From: Haliclystus octoradiatus
Taxonomy: Eukaryota > Cnidaria > Staurozoa > Stauromedusae > Haliclystidae
Direction: 5' to 3'
Length of the DNA: 64,000 nt
Assembly (NCBI GenBank): GCA_916610825.1
Contig: OU744451.1
Coordinates: 14,619,905 to 14,683,904 of the forward strand
The first letter of the stretch is position 1, and every line of letters starts with the position of its first letter. The notes below the pieces were generated by a model, which was given only the letters and a program-made list of their open reading frames with translations, searched no databases and had not been told where the DNA came from. Positions 13,701 through 25,402 of the stretch are shown here, one piece after another. The translations under genes and the position numbers were made by a program.

Positions 13701-16700
13701 TCTACTATTTGCGTTGGTATTAAAGTTGGAAAAATTAGTAAGTAGTTGGTTTCCATTTTGTACAATACCTAATGCATAATCGATCCTAATCCGATCCAAT
13801 CGAGCTCAGATTGACTTTTTGCAAGCTTAATAGGCCAATAGGTTGCTCATGCTGTATGAAAATTACCTCATCAGCGCCCCCTTGTGTAATTACAAATGCA
13901 TTTATTTAAATTATTTTTATTAACCAAAATATGTAAGTTTGATCATCTCTAGGGTCCATTATTACATATATTTAATAGGCTATGTTACACAATCCAATGT
14001 TCTATATCCATATGGCCTATTAAGTGCTAGTTATGATATAAATGTCTTAACATGAAAGCTTTAAAATTTCACTTAATTCATCATTTGCAAAATTACTGTA
14101 GGCCTATTTCAATAGCCTACTCACTTTATAATTACATCCATATCCACAATTTTCCACTGTATGTACGATACATACAAGCTATGTTTAAATGAGAAGGTGA
14201 ATGTCCAATCAAACTAGACCAATGCTGTTTACAATTTTCTAAATTTATAAAATTGTCTTGCTTATAATAGATTGTTACATATACTTTTTTTAGCGCTTAT
14301 CTATTATTGGTGTAGTTGGTTTGATATCATTTGGTTTGTTTTTGTTTACCTACGAATCAACGCAATTTAATACAACTGGATTTTTAATTGTAAGTATTTC
14401 CCATCGATTTCCAAAATAAGACGTTATCTACATTGCTCAAACTTTTTCACTATTAGCACTTATCAGACGGTTGTTATTTATAATCATAAGACTGCCTGAT
14501 GAGCACTCTCGTGCAACTGTGAGTAACAGAGAAAATATCTCATTTGTGACATAACACTGTTTATGTTTTGCATCAGTAAATTATTGATATTTATTGTAGG
14601 CCTATATATACATGTTGACATTAGCAAGGCCCAGGAAAATGTTTTGCCTTTCGGAATCCTAAGTTTTCCTGAAATTTACCAACAAAACGTACCAAGACAA
14701 GCAATAAATACGGTACCTTCATTACAACAATGTTAATTATTATTAATGGCAAGTTTTTTCGAACGTTTTCTTGCTTCCTATTGGTTAATCAAACACCGAC
14801 AATTCCTAGTGTCTTCGAGCGTGACGTAATAATCTGAGACAATAGGGTAGAGCTCTAGACAATTAGGTCGCGACAATATGTCGAGACAATAGCATCTCCA
14901 AGGCTTCAAGACTGACGTGATAGAAAAACTCTTTTTTACAAATTTTTGACTTTTCAAAATAAAGATTTACTACAATACAGAAGCCAGAATTGTCAAGTTT
15001 ATTATATAAAAAAGGTGCAAATAATTAGATAGAGGACAACGAAATGCAAAGAAGTCTTCATCTAATCAAGTTGATAGCGTTAAAGTCTCTAAATTACGAA
15101 GAGATATTTAAACAAACTTGTTGCGATGAATTCGTAATATTTCTCAAAACGCAGTTGTTCTTGAATATTTCATGGGATTAATAAAGTTATGGATTAATAA
15201 TAAAACAATTATCAAACTCGATTTCGCATGACACTGAGAATTATCAGGCCTGATAATTCTCAGTGTCGTGCTCAATCTCATTCGATAATTGTTAAATGCC
15301 GGCTGAGTCAAAAAGGTCAACAAGTGGGACAGGATCTTTAACTTTTGTGTCCTAAACAATAAACTTCAATTTACATCACAAACAAAACATTGGAATTTAG
15401 TTCTAGATAGGGAATCGGAAGGGTTATTTTGAAGTCTGAATGTCTATAGATATCCTACTAAATATGCTTTACAAGGTTCAACGTTCTGGAATCCTAGAGG
15501 CATTTCGACATTTTCTTCTGAATCCGGTTGTTGAGATTTGACCAATAAATCATACAATTATCAATTTTCTTCTGAATTTGCTCTAACGTTTCAGAATCTA
15601 GCATTGCAGGATTCCTAGCTTTGTTGTTTCTCCTAGGTTGCCTTATCTTCATCAGCTCCATACTATCAAAATTTCTTCTTTTACAAAGGCTGATGATATC
15701 CATTAGGGAACTCTATGTACCCTTGCGAAAAACAGTTCAGGAGTTCACGAACAATTCATGAACGTTAAATGGCCCCAAATTTTCATGAACTGTTCATGAA
15801 CTGTTCATGAACTCCTGAACTGTTTTTCGTAGGGAGTGGCCAGATTGCAGAGATAGGTTATAGGTTATATAGAGTCTATAGATCTACTCCTCATTAGTTT
15901 TCTGTTCTTTTAGGCATTATCTTCGTCATTTTTAAGTGGTATACGATGGACAACAATCCAACTTTTAATGCAGAAGGAGTCATCAGGTATGTTGAATGTT
16001 TTCGTAGTTTGATACAGCAGCAAGGTCCGATAAATCATTTATCCTACCAGGATTCTAATTTTTGTTTTTGGTGATTAAATCGTTTATAAATGTTTTCACA
16101 GCTTTTATTTGAGGGATTATTGTATTGTATAATATAATACAAATGCATTTTTTATTTGTATCTTTTAAACAAAGGAATCAAATTATTTGCTTTCTGCTTA
16201 TAAAACTTGAATGCAACTGTTTCCTTACCTTCCTTCTGAATTTGTGCTAGCCTTCAGGGACTTTAAGTCACAGAATCCCCCCCCCATTTTATCGAACCCT
16301 GTGTAACAGAAGCTAATACTGCGGAATTTCATAGGATTTTTGTACCAAATGTTGCTAAAATGTTCTTAATACCTATTCAGAGCTGTAAAATGGGTAAAAA
16401 TCAAAATCTCAAGACATTAAAATATAATAGATCTACAAGGAAGTTCAACACTAAATGATGCTTTAGTGTATGGTTTTCAACCTAACCATACAAAATGAGT
16501 AAAACATTGCCGTTTTGACACTTTCATGTACATTATAAATCACTTGAATTATAATAAGGTAATGATGTATCTCTCTTGAGGAAGTATTTCGGTTTATTAA
16601 ATAATTTCAAAGAAGTAGGCAGCTAAAGCTCCTTGAAATAGTAGCTTCTTGGTTTTAAGTACCAAATTTGTTTTAAAAAAATATATGTGTATGGGAATAA

Positions 16701-19700
16701 GGACATGACTGGTCGGTTAACATCTAGGTACCAGTATAGGCTTCTACTACATATTTCCTTTATAACTCCTCTCGCAAAATACGTTCTGTGTCCGCAGTAT
16801 GGTTCCAAATCACCCTATCAGCACTTGTAAACAAAATCAGGTTTGAAAACACAATAAACGTAATCGATCTTGGAATTTAAAATTCAATATCTTGACTTTG
16901 GGATAATAAAATTTAGAATTTGATTAGGAATTTTTCAAAATCATTAACTATGCCAAAGAAAGTCATGTAAGAGTTGATGAAAGTGTGAATGCTGTCATAC
17001 AAAGCAATTGGTACACAATTTCCTATGAGCTATCATTTATTGCACACTTGAGTTCCCCCAGGAGAAAACTCAGAACTGTGCGCCAATTGCCTATTAACTA
17101 CGGTACTGAAAATGCTTAGCATTATCTTAATATAGCAATGCAATGTGTGCTATAAAATTTTCCAATTTCCCTTAACCAGCTATGTGTATAGGATGATACT
17201 ATATAATATTGATTTGATGTTATGATTTATCAATGTTTGTTTTGAATTTCTGATTTAGGTCTCAGCAATCCTTTTGATGCCATTTATCATTTGCAACCAG
17301 TTATGGCACTATCATTAGCACCTTTAGCAATTTTTATAGAAGGTAAATAATGCATGTCTTATTCTTTCTTTCAATGAGTGGCATATCACATGATAGAGAT
17401 GGAGATAGCCATAGTAATTTTCAAGCTTTTGTGATCTCCGCACTTATTGTATTTTACTGAAATTTTCTTCACATGCTCGCCAGTAACCAATTACGGTCAG
17501 AGCACTCTTGATAAATTATTTGGTTTTAAAAACCAGTGATTTGAATATAGAGCTCTATAAGTCAGTCTTTAATATTTACCTTGCTAGTAGAATTCAAATA
17601 TTTTTCATGAAAACTTTACCAGGCATGCTCAAGTCAAAATTGCCATCAATTCTCATGCATCTATATAAATTTGCAGTTATGCTAAATTTTTCAACAAGGG
17701 TTTGACCAGAAAGTAGTTTACATGGTTTCAAAGAATGGTTACAATTAAGCTGAGAGAATCCCACTTATCCGAATTGCACTCAAGCGGTTTACACTGTCGT
17801 CAACAACAAAATTAAAACGACAGCTAGTTATACTTACAACAGCCTATTGCCTTATTTGGAGCTGAACCTCATACAACTCTAATAATGTTAATGGTTTTAA
17901 CAATAATAATGCAGTAACAGTTTAGGTTGCTTGCATATGGCATATTAGGGCTATATCATAGACATTGTAACAAGGGATCTTTTCGCTAGTTTATATTCCA
18001 GTAATAGTGACTGAGGCCTTATCAGTCTTCAGAAGATGCATGTACCATTCTTTTGAATGCTCTCAGGTGCGACACTGCAGATCCATTCCAACAGACTTCA
18101 GGGCAGATAGGCCTTGGTTGTCAATGCGCAGCGATACGCCGCAGCTACTCACAATTCAAATCCCGTTGAGCCATTCCATCCGCCATCGAAAGATGGTATT
18201 TAGTTAATGTTCAGATAAAATCAAGACTGAGTTTACCATCAAGAGATTTGAATTCGATCAGATTTAAAGTCTGGTTACTCTCTGCTATTAGAGACAATGC
18301 CTCTTCACTGTGCTATCCCAATGGAGTGTACCTAATTATGGTCAGTGAAATAACCACTTGAATGCAAACCCGGATTTGATACGGTATCAACCCTTTTCTG
18401 GTAAAGTCATTGTCAGATAAATCATGCAATGAACAATTTTGTTATTGTAACCCAACATCTCTATTTTCATGATATTCAATATTTTTGCTATTGTAGTTTA
18501 TATATTTATTTGTATAAGGACCGGCAATGTCTTCATCTCATCAACTCTGGCTAGCTGCATCATGGAGTGATGTGCTTCATAGTCTTGCAAAAGTGTATCT
18601 TGGGGCAGCCCTTGCATTTATGCTGACAGTATCTGAATATTTACTAGTTAGCTACACATCTGGTCTTGGCTTAGCAATTGCTGGAATTCTCAAGGTATGC
18701 ATAATCCCTCTTTCTCTGTATTGGTCTAATATTTAAAAGACAATTGATGTTAATAATCTCAAAAGTATTGCAGCCCTAAGCACGGGTAAATACTCCCAGA
18801 ACCCCTTAGTACAGCCTTGGTCTAGTAGTCTTTGGGGTCTTTACCTGCAGGTGGGTTCAATCCTTGATAGGGGCCCAATTGGTTGGCGTCGGGAAGAGCA
18901 TCTTACAATAAAACGAAAAAAAGCTTCAAGCTTACCCCCCATTTATCATTTATGGGGTGGATAATTGCGAAAAAGTCCCGACAAACTTTGGAAATTCTAG
19001 AAAAGTTCCTTTATAAAAGTCTATAAGAAATATTACTGTGTATAATTTATAGTTGAAAATGTTTGTTTCTGTAGCCTAGATCATATATTTTAGTTTTATA
19101 ATCAGTCCTGTGAAAAAAGTACTATGTGAACTTATCAGGTCCTGAATAAATGATGATGATGATGATGACAAAAAACTATGTTAGAAATGTGTATTGAACA
19201 ATGAACCAGTACATGAATACAGTCAAACCAGTTACAACAGCCACAGCGGGTCTATAAATATCATTCCAACAATGTCCAAAACAGTGTTTTCTATTAAATA
19301 AAACATACCTGAGTATAGTGGTCAATTTCTCAACATCTCATGGCTGACTGGTTATACTTGTGATATACATGCTTCATTTTATTCTAATTCAATTGAATTA
19401 TAATCATAGCTCATGCATAATCATATGGTATAGTATGAGGTGAACATATGTTTGTGAAAGTGCTCAATGTTTGTTAAGATAGAGCATAATATAGAAAGAA
19501 TAGACACAAAGATGAGGCAAAAGCCATTTTTGTTACTCAGAGTTTCACGAGTTTAACCGAGTAACGGAAAAGGCTTTTGCCTCATGATTGTGTCTATTTT
19601 ATATTATGCTCTGTCTTAACAACCATTGAGCACTTTCACATACATGTCTTCCCCTCATATTAATAATTCAATTGAATTTAAATAAAATGAAGCATGTATA

Positions 19701-21683
19701 TCACAAGTATAATCAGCAAGCTTTTGCCTCATCTATAGCTCATGCATAGAATATATTAATTTAACTGGTATTGAAATTGTAACTACCTACATGCAACAAT
19801 TATTTATGTGTGTAGGAAATCTGCACATTAAGTATCGCATCTGAATTTGGTGGTGATAAATTAAATGCGTTGAATTTTATTGGCTTGGTGGTATGCATGA
19901 GTGGTATCACATTACATGTTGTCACAAAGGCATTAAACGGTAAGTAGAAAATTTGTTGCACATTTCATATGAAATCAGTATGATATGCTTGAACCTTGAA
20001 ACTGAATCTTAAGGACAGGGTAACGTCAGACAATTCAATCCAAAATTTTAATATAAACCACTTAAATGTCAGAATTTGTAAAGGGGTCGAAAATATTGGA
20101 ATATGAAATGAAAAAAAAATATTGGTTTAAAAATCAATAAGAAAGGTTGAGTTTAGTATATGTACATACAAAATAAATTATTACCAATTAGCTATGAGTA
20201 CCTGCTGTACATGGATGACATTTAATATAGATATAGATGAAATCATGATGATATAGTGACCACTAGAAACAGGTGGCTGCTATGAAAGAGCTGAGAGAGA
20301 TAACATAGAAATTACTATTCACTTCTTATATGGTAAGCATTTCATACAAGTTTCATGATACAAAACAATGAATGAATAAAATGTACACAAAACACTTCTC
20401 ATGGAGTTTTCATTTGTATTATAACCAGAAAGATTTGAACTCTTACATGAGCACCCTTGTACAGGTTCCAAAAAGAGATATATGCCTTTAAAGTTTTAAC
20501 TTTTCGTTTTCACACTTTCTAGCACATACTTATCACATCAGCAGTATTATCGTGTTGCTGTACAACGATGCTTGAACTCAGGTTAAATACGACAGAAATA
20601 CATTTAAGATTAAATTTTAAAAAAAACACCGTAGGCCTCCAGCAGCGTTGTGTGGCAACATCATAATCGTGCTGCTGTGATAAGTATGTGCTAGAAAGTG
20701 TGAAAACGAAAAGTTTCAACTTTGAAGGTATATAACTCTTTTTGGAATATGTTATACTATAAGAAAGGTAGTAGCTAGCTAGATTGGGATGGACAGTTGA
20801 ATATTTTATGAAAAAAGTAAACAGATTACGACTTTTGTCTAGCATGAAGCAATTAAAACGTAGGTTGGCCGAAAATCACAGCCAAACTTTCTTGTGGTAA
20901 ATAATATCGTTCCTTTTATGGTTTCAAAACGTTGGACACAAGAATCTCCAAATACTATGTTCTAGGCCGATTTGGACAGGGAAAGAGTTGCACTATGCAC
21001 TACAAAAAAAATTTCAGGTTCTATCCAAATTCGTTACTTTAAGAGACGCAGACGTGTACACACATTTGAAAATGTGCCTTGAACATTGAATGTGTTGAGA
21101 AATTTCATCTCTAGAGGATATCACTGGCTATCAGTTGTCAGAGGAGTAGGCCTAGCCTGTGTGCCATCATCACCATCATCATCATTTTAGTTTTTTCAAA
21201 CTTTCCAGAAAATTACGCAAACAAATACGGTACCAGCATAAAATGTTCTGAAACCATAGGGTCTGTGAACAAATGTGTGATTTTAAATATGTTTGTAAAT
21301 TATTCGCACCTCAATTCAAAATTTCACACACTGTCACAAAATATTTTTTGTCATAAAATCACAGTTCTTCGTCAAAATCATCATAGTTAGCAACCGCCAC
21401 AATGAACTGAATGATAATACAAAGTAATGCATAAACTCTATTTAAACTAATTATATCCAAAACTCAGTGGAAGTTGATGGGTAAAATAATATTTTTAGTA
21501 ATAAACAATGAACATGGACATATCTTTTTCTTTAATATTTATATAGCTCCATCAAAAATTTCCCACAAAGTATCACAATATGATCGCAAGCCATTATTTG
21601 AAAATGGTGAAGAAATTTCAATGCTATGTACTCAATCTCAATCATCTGATGAGGAGGAAACTGTATTTTCAACAAAGATGTAA
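10792..21683 (+). CDS. SLC35C2: SLC35C2-like Golgi nucleotide-sugar transporter family protein, 10 exons, 363 aa
   Basis: Coding exons: 10792-10905, 13090-13240, 13497-13560, 13665-13737, 14294-14389, 15914-15986, 17259-17342, 18519-18694, 19816-19939, 21547-21683. All have GT-AG borders and compatible phases, and total 1092 nt including TAA. The 363 aa match the usual family length (human about 365). Diagnostic stretches are SISLTFYNKWL, SLDIGLSNWSF, YTMTKSTSIVFIL, TYESTQFNTTGF, SGIRWTTIQLLMQK, HLQPVMALSL and SEYLLVSYTSGLGLAIAGI, all close to vertebrate SLC35C2. About ten hydrophobic segments fit the drug/metabolite transporter fold. The acidic, serine-rich cytosolic tail (QSSDEEE) is also a family feature. 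In mammals the protein sits in Golgi/ERGIC membranes and influences GDP-fucose supply and Notch O-fucosylation; that role is inferred here by orthology. The start ATG is directly preceded by an in-frame TAG. No UTR exon could be placed. Confidence 0.95.
11940..12370. repeat. Cluster of GTTCATGAAC-like palindromic motifs in SLC35C2 intron 1
   Basis: Variants of TTCATGAAC occur more than a dozen times on both strands over about 430 bp, spaced irregularly. The same motif builds the inverted repeat at 15728-15833. Its origin is unknown, and it may be a decayed palindromic satellite. Confidence 0.45.
15206..15292. repeat. Near-perfect palindrome in SLC35C2 intron 5
   Basis: A central palindrome of about 46 bases around AGGCCT (arms GACACTGAGAATTATC and complement) is flanked by further mirrored CAATTATC/GATAATTG. 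It would form a strong hairpin or cruciform. No gene is associated. Confidence 0.65.
15489..15632 (-). repeat. Dispersed TTCTTCTGAA repeat, copy
   Basis: Shares GACCAATAAATCAT and TTTTCTTCTGAATTTGCT with 44618-44756, and on the opposite strand with 56219-56336, 60166-60307 and 28541-28613. The consensus is about 140 bp with inverted ends (GGAATCCTAGA at one end, TCTAGCAT..GGATTCCTAG at the other). It is probably a MITE or SINE. Confidence 0.5.
15728..15833. repeat. Inverted repeat with GTTCATGAAC core
   Basis: CGAAAAACAGTTCAGGAGTTCA at the left is mirrored by TGAACTCCTGAACTG and TTTTTCG at the right. The interior has tandem GTTCATGAACT units. It is non-coding and lies in SLC35C2 intron 5. 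Confidence 0.65.
18815..19168 (+). mobile_element. Probable SINE with tRNA-like head and (ATG)n tail
   Basis: GGTCTAGTAG (A-box-like) and GGGTTCAATCC (B-box-like) are followed by GGCGTCGGGAAGAGCATC, a motif I recognise from several animal SINE/LINE 3' parts. The copy ends in an ATGATG simple repeat, the kind of tail used by RTE-type LINE machinery. It lies in SLC35C2 intron 8. The exact ends are uncertain. Confidence 0.5.
19220..19352. mobile_element. Pogo-like MITE, diverged partial copy
   Basis: Starts TA|CAGTCAAACCAGTTACAAC and ends near GGCTGACTGGTTATA. The interior has the family core CTATTAAATAAAAC and a GTGGTCAATTT block. It abuts the large fold-back at 19342. Confidence 0.5.
19342..19717. 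repeat. Large fold-back element, about 375 bp
   Basis: The left arm (19342-19525) and right arm (19565-19717) are imperfect reverse complements. Mirrored blocks include ACTTGTGATATACATGCTTC, TTCAATTGAATTA, GAAAGTGCTCAATG, AGAGCATAATATAG and GAGGCAAAAGCC. The right flank repeats pieces of the arm (CTTTTGCCTCAT, ATAGCTCATGCATA), suggesting nesting or repeated insertion. It lies in SLC35C2 intron 8. Confidence 0.7.
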
Positions 21684-21763
21684 TTTTATTTTATAACCTA
21701 GATGTATTGATGATGAATAATAAGAAAGATTAATATTGGTGTCTAGGTAGAGTTATTTATTTA

Positions 21764-21911
<148 letters not shown>

Positions 21912-22028
21912 TAGAAAGGTATTTGATGTTGAAGAGGTTTGAATTTCAAAAATATATATTCATTTTTATCTTTGATATTATCTAATAGCAAGAAATAGTG
22001 CTCAATATCATTTGACAGAGCTAAATAT

Positions 22029-22034
22029 AATAAA
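22029..22034 (+). terminator. Candidate poly(A) signal for SLC35C2
   Basis: The first AATAAA on the plus strand after the stop codon, 345 bases downstream and beyond the (AAT)n run. Nothing else supports it. Confidence 0.3.
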
Positions 22035-22046
22035 AGGAGTCAAAGA

Positions 22047-22185
22047 CTACACATTCATAAATGTTACTAATAGTTTCATGCTTACGCAATCATCAGACAA
22101 ATAAACTAAATCCTTGAATCCTTTAGTTTATTTGTCTGATGATTTCGTAAGCAGGAAACTATTAGTAACAATTATGAATGTGTGG
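22047..22185. repeat. Hairpin MITE, about 139 bp
   Basis: Arms of about 64 bases are nearly perfect reverse complements (CTACACATTCATAAATGTTA... mirrored by ...AACAATTATGAATGTGTGG) with a very short loop at CCTTGAATCC. The inner part has GTCTGATGAT, shared with the hairpin at 60941-61087. Confidence 0.75.
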
Positions 22186-22704
22186 TATTTATATTTATAT
22201 ATTTATACATATAATATTTTTTCGAATGTAACCCATTTTTAAAAACGAATTTATCCAAATTTGTAATAATTTTGTAAAGAAAATGATGGAGATAGAATTA
22301 CTCAGAAATTTATTTCAATAATTGAAAATACAAGCACAGATGTTTGCATTAATATTAAGAATCAATTAATATATTATATATTAGAATGTATTAATTATTG
22401 TAAATTGTAGGCCAAATCATTGTTTTCTCATTATTATCACAAAAAAAGTAGTGGCCTCAAGAATTTACTGACGAACAGAAACATTTAGCAATATGCTGCT
22501 GAAATCGTCATATGCATATGTTATATCTTGTTCAAATATTAAATTCTGGATAACCAATCTTTCGCAAAATTTGATAATTTAGGTGAATATGAAACAATGG
22601 AACAGTATTTCGTAGAAGTTATATTTGGGAAGAAAGTTCCAACTTCAAATATATAATTTATTTTTATTTTGTAGATTAAATAATTTACATTAAGAAATTA
22701 TTAT

Positions 22705-22710
22705 TTTATT
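22705..22710 (-). terminator. Candidate poly(A) signal for C8orf82-like gene
   Basis: The minus strand reads AATAAA about 120 bases after the stop codon. A second AATAAA is at 22667-22672. Confidence 0.4.
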
Positions 22711-22830
22711 AATTGTTATTGTGAAAAACAATTTATAATTATGATGTGAGAAGATAATCATCTAGCAATAACTGCGTAGAGTGATGTTAAAACTACATCC
22801 GATTTAGATATACTGTATTGCTATTCCTAC

Positions 22831-24836
22831 CTATTCATCAATTTCTTTATTTTTATGTTTTAATAAATTCCACAATTCATTATCAAGTTCATAAACTTTA
22901 TCTTTCCATGTAAAACTTGAGGGTGGATCATCTATGGTGCTACCCTCTGAATATCCAAAGCCAGAACTATACTGAATAGTCAATGATGCTGATACTAAGG
23001 AAATACCCCCAGTTTTTGATGGTCCAGGGTGATAAACCCTACCACTTCTAGGTAACATACATAACTTTGAAGGTTCAAATGGATACGTTATGCGGGATTG
23101 TGAACCCAAACCATTGAATGTCAATTTGTATCCATCGTTTTCATCATCATTAATAATATCTGTTACGACAAACGGTTGGTCATCACAACGGATAAAATTT
23201 GTTTCAATACCACACGGTGAAATATATGGGAAGTCTTTGCTGTACTCCTTATTGTTTACTCTCAAACGTTTGAAGAAGAAATTCAGAAATTCTAAATCTA
23301 AATTTGAAACAAAGAGATAAAGGATTTTATGTGATATTAATCAGACCTTCCAACTTGAGATTTGAAAAAATAAAGAGATTTTTGAAATTCTGTATTTTGG
23401 GGATAAAATACAGGGGCCACCCAAAAGGGATGGCCTATATATAGGGTGTTTGGATTCAGAATGGCTTGAAATGAAAATTTACGACATCATTTTGAATAAT
23501 ATTAACACTTGAAAACATAAAAGCAGTTCAGAAACAACAACTAGAATAATCCAACAGAGTATATATTAAGATGTTGAAATTAATTAGATTATTAAAGAGT
23601 TTATACACAGAAAGTAGGGACATTTTCTCAAGATTGGATTGTGCCGTGAGACCGTAAGAATCAGTGTAAAAGCGTGAGACTTGGAAGGTCTGTATTAATT
23701 CCAATAATCAGTATTTCCATGGAATTTCGATATCATTACGATACTACTATGAAGCACAGAAAAAAGCTGAAGTGGGAAATACCTTTGAAACAATAATTTA
23801 CTACATTATGTCTTTGAGTTTGAAAATTACATTGGTGTAATTTTTTTCAATCTGGAATTTTCTTGTTGGTGTAAACTGGGGTATTTTTGGCCAAATCATG
23901 CGGAGAAATAAAAGAGAGAGGAGCTTGCTATGGATCTCTTGAATGGAAGTAAGGCTGTTTCGTTTTGTTATGTTGTGATTTAGTGGTAGTTTCTTTGAAT
24001 GGTGGTATGGAATGTCACTCACACATCCTCCTCATTTCACATGAAAAGTGGTAAAACCTTGCATGAGCACGCTAAATTATTGCGCCGAGTATCGCGTACC
24101 AAGTAAGAATCAATACCTTAAATTTGACCTAAACGGCCTATACAAAGAAACTATCTGTAGAACTGCATGCAGGCTAGCAGGTGACGAGACCGAACCATCA
24201 GTGTATTACACAGTAACACAGACCCTATTTTATCGCAAGCTTGAGTAAACCCCTAAACCTCACTAGTTTTACCTATTGGGTCTCCTGACTGCATTTTTCT
24301 TGAATTGGTACAAAACCTTCTTATTTCGAATGCAGGATCGCAATCTAAGCCGAGCCCTATTCCGCCTATCTAGTTGGTTTGAATGCTGATGCAAATTCTG
24401 AAGTTTCTTATCGTAATCTAGATCTGGAGATAAAGACAATGGATTATATGCATAGGCATATACATTGACCAACCTTTGAAGCAGCTGATGAAGTTTTTCA
24501 CTTTACAGTCGTCAAGGAAAAGCTGGAAAATAAAAAAGAGTATTTAAAATGCACAGCAGTGTTGAATATTTCTATTTATGATACACAAACTATAAACAAA
24601 TTATAATGGCACAAACACAACTACACAAGCATGAATTATGAATAGCCTAGCTGTTAGCTAGCCTAACTTAACTCTTAACTAAAGCCCATCAACTTTACCT
24701 GGCCGTGATGATTGATGTAGTAGAAATATTCTCTGGTTCCTGGTCGCGAAGAGTTTCCCTGCACATAAGATATGCATCTAGCAGATTGTATTGTTTTGAA
24801 TTCAAGAAATATATGCCTGTACGTGCTTGCTATCAT
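22831..24836 (-). CDS. C8orf82: C8orf82-like UPF0598 family protein, three exons, about 217 aa
   Basis: Minus-strand exons: 24836-24699, 24522-24474, 23297-22831 (stop TAG). GT-AG borders and phases agree. The product reads through RPGTREYFYYINHHGQ, LFLDDCKVKNFISCFK, FPYISPCGIE, FIRCDDQPFVVTDI, YPFEPSKLCMLPRSGRVYHP and GGISLV, matching human C8orf82 in order and spacing. The family has unknown function and is thought to be mitochondrial; the start of this protein is basic and nearly free of acidic residues, as in a transit peptide. I chose the ATG at 24836 because it gives 217 aa (human 216). An in-frame ATG at 24869 would add 11 residues. The third exon has two possible acceptors six bases apart. 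The one at 23297 restores the family spacing (K-D-x-x-F-L). The promoter lies in or near the assembly gap. Confidence 0.9.
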
Positions 24837-24883
24837 AGTTGTTTGAGCTTTTGTATGGTATATATTCATGGAAAAGTTTGAAC

Positions 24884-25402
24884 TCTCTCTCTCTCTCTTT
24901 CANNNNNNNNNNNNNNNNNNNNNNNNNNNNNNNNNNNNNNNNNNNNNNNNNNNNNNNNNNNNNNNNNNNNNNNNNNNNNNNNNNNNNNNNNNNNNNNNNN
25001 NNNNNNNNNNNNNNNNNNNNNNNNNNNNNNNNNNNNNNNNNNNNNNNNNNNNNNNNNNNNNNNNNNNNNNNNNNNNNNNNNNNNNNNNNNNNNNNNNNNN
25101 NNNNNNNNNNNNNNNNNNNNNNNNNNNNNNNNNNNNNNNNNNNNNNNNNNNNNNNNNNNNNNNNNNNNNNNNNNNNNNNNNNNNNNNNNNNNNNNNNNNN
25201 NNNNNNNNNNNNNNNNNNNNNNNNNNNNNNNNNNNNNNNNNNNNNNNNNNNNNNNNNNNNNNNNNNNNNNNNNNNNNNNNNNNNNNNNNNNNNNNNNNNN
25301 NNNNNNNNNNNNNNNNNNNNNNNNNNNNNNNNNNNNNNNNNNNNNNNNNNNNNNNNNNNNNNNNNNNNNNNNNNNNNNNNNNNNNNNNNNNNNNNNNNNN
25401 NN
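24884..25402. other. (CT)n run followed by a 500-base assembly gap
   Basis: A short CT repeat ends at 24899, and bases 24903-25402 are exactly 500 Ns, a placeholder length rather than a measured one. Frames that cross it are meaningless. The C8orf82 promoter and the 3' end of the neighbouring LINE are probably affected. Confidence 0.95.
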
